Assembly (NCBI RefSeq): GCF_000931935.2
Contig: NZ_AZAC01000018.1
Span: 1 to 64,000 of the forward strand
Direction: 5' to 3'
From: Dethiosulfatarculus sandiegensis
GTDB taxonomy: Bacteria; Desulfobacterota; Desulfarculia; Desulfarculales; Desulfarculaceae
DNA: 64,000 nt
Below, one piece after another: positions 63,622 to 64,000 of the stretch. The position numbers were made by a program, and so were the translations under genes. Below the pieces are notes generated by a model, which saw only the letters and a program-made list of their open reading frames with translations, made no database searches and was not told where the DNA came from. The first letter of the stretch is position 1. The number at the start of each line of letters is the position of its first letter.

Positions 63622-64000
63622 TTAGCGGGTTGCCCGGTTTTTAAAGGCTTTCAAGGCAATCACCCAGGATGCCGCTAAAAATGCGGCCAGCACGGAAGCC
63701 GGTATCAGGGGGTGGTGAAACCATGCCTCCCCGGATATGCCATAGCGCAAAAGCTCAGCCACATAGGTCAGCGGTGAAATCATGGCCAAGGGCAAAAGCC
63801 AGGCGGGAAAGGCGGCCAGCGGCATAAAGACTCCGCTTATGAACAAGGTTGGGAAGCGGAAAAAATTCATAAGCGTCATGGCCTCAAAGACCTCTTGCAC
63901 CATAACCGAAGCGATTATGCCCAAAAGCGAGAATACGCAGGCTCCCAGGATAAGCCCCAGGATAAACCAGGCCGGACTTGCCATGGGAAGCCCTAAAAAC
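63622..64000 (-). CDS. ABC-2 type transporter permease, C-terminal part
   Basis: At least 126 residues, still open at the window edge (frame continues through VFLGLP before the first Met). Three or four hydrophobic helices are visible (WFILGLILGACVFSLLGIIA, FPTLFISGVFMPLAAFPAWL, PASVLAAFLAASWVI), with the conserved ISPLTYVAELLRYGI of ABC-2 permeases such as those of drug or polysaccharide exporters. The ATPase gene would lie outside. The substrate is unknown. Confidence 0.85.
   Translation of the reverse strand, partial: FLGLPMASPAWFILGLILGACVFSLLGIIASVMVQEVFEAMTLMNFFRFPTLFISGVFMPLAAFPAWLLPLAMISPLTYVAELLRYGISGEAWFHHPLIPASVLAAFLAASWVIALKAFKNRATR

Overview
The window reads as a chromosomal segment of a Desulfobacterota (deltaproteobacterial, probably sulfate-reducer-like) bacterium. 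This is inferred from gene content: a DUF134 regulator, FIST/RsbU-type signalling, a UPF0237-UPF0210 pair, a TIGR03960-type radical SAM protein next to rng, a radical-SAM lipoate assembly cluster, a non-pyrrolysine MttB homolog, and a DGC/DUF2703/permease redox cluster. No rRNA, CRISPR array or integrase gene was seen. Three transposon traces were found: the start of an IS256-type transposase at the left edge, an IS3-type remnant near 39.1 kb, and a truncated tRNA gene.

Layout. 0-9.7 kb: IS256 end; a FIST sensor and a PAS/GAF-SpoIIE-HATPase phosphatase; DUF134 plus an ATPase-PqqD fusion; UPF0210/UPF0237; AraC; transglutaminase-like protein. 9.7-12 kb: nth, exported cyclophilin, LOG protein. 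12.2-23.8 kb: a long plus-strand block with a beta-CASP MBL protein, radical SAM-DUF2344, rng, then two lipoate-ligase paralogs (the second fused to DUF116), a LipT-like flavoprotein and two radical SAM proteins. Together these look like a de novo lipoate assembly pathway. 24-29.8 kb: the protein quality-control locus tig-clpP-clpX-lon.

29.9-45.9 kb is tRNA-bounded accessory DNA. It starts with tRNA-Val and a full tRNA-Asp. Next comes a minus-strand ArsR-permease-thioredoxin-DUF2703-DGC-Fe-S-CcdA cluster with an arsC/acr3 remnant, then a 3' fragment of tRNA-Asp. After this come an MttB homolog, tandem repeats, an IS remnant and an LCM-type methyltransferase. A TonB-dependent receptor with an in-frame TGA followed by a SECIS-like hairpin is paired with an exported tetrapyrrole-methylase-like protein. 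A second full tRNA-Asp closes the region.

46-56 kb: a methyltransferase, then two nearly identical omptin-family proteases flanking a siderophore-uptake-like module (PchR-type AraC, O-methyltransferase, RhtX/FptX-type MFS, TonB receptor). 55.8-64 kb: type II asparaginase, PAS-PAS-LuxR regulator, benzoate-CoA-ligase-family enzyme, an AT-rich repeat lipoprotein, an SGNH hydrolase and a partial ABC-2 permease.

The strongest candidates for something undescribed are the TGA-containing receptor with its exported tetrapyrrole methylase partner (41.6-44.7 kb), the ligase-DUF116 fusion in the lipoate cluster (18.9-20.4 kb), and the triplicated tRNA-Asp sequence bounding two accessory segments. All function calls come from reading motifs; no database search was run.
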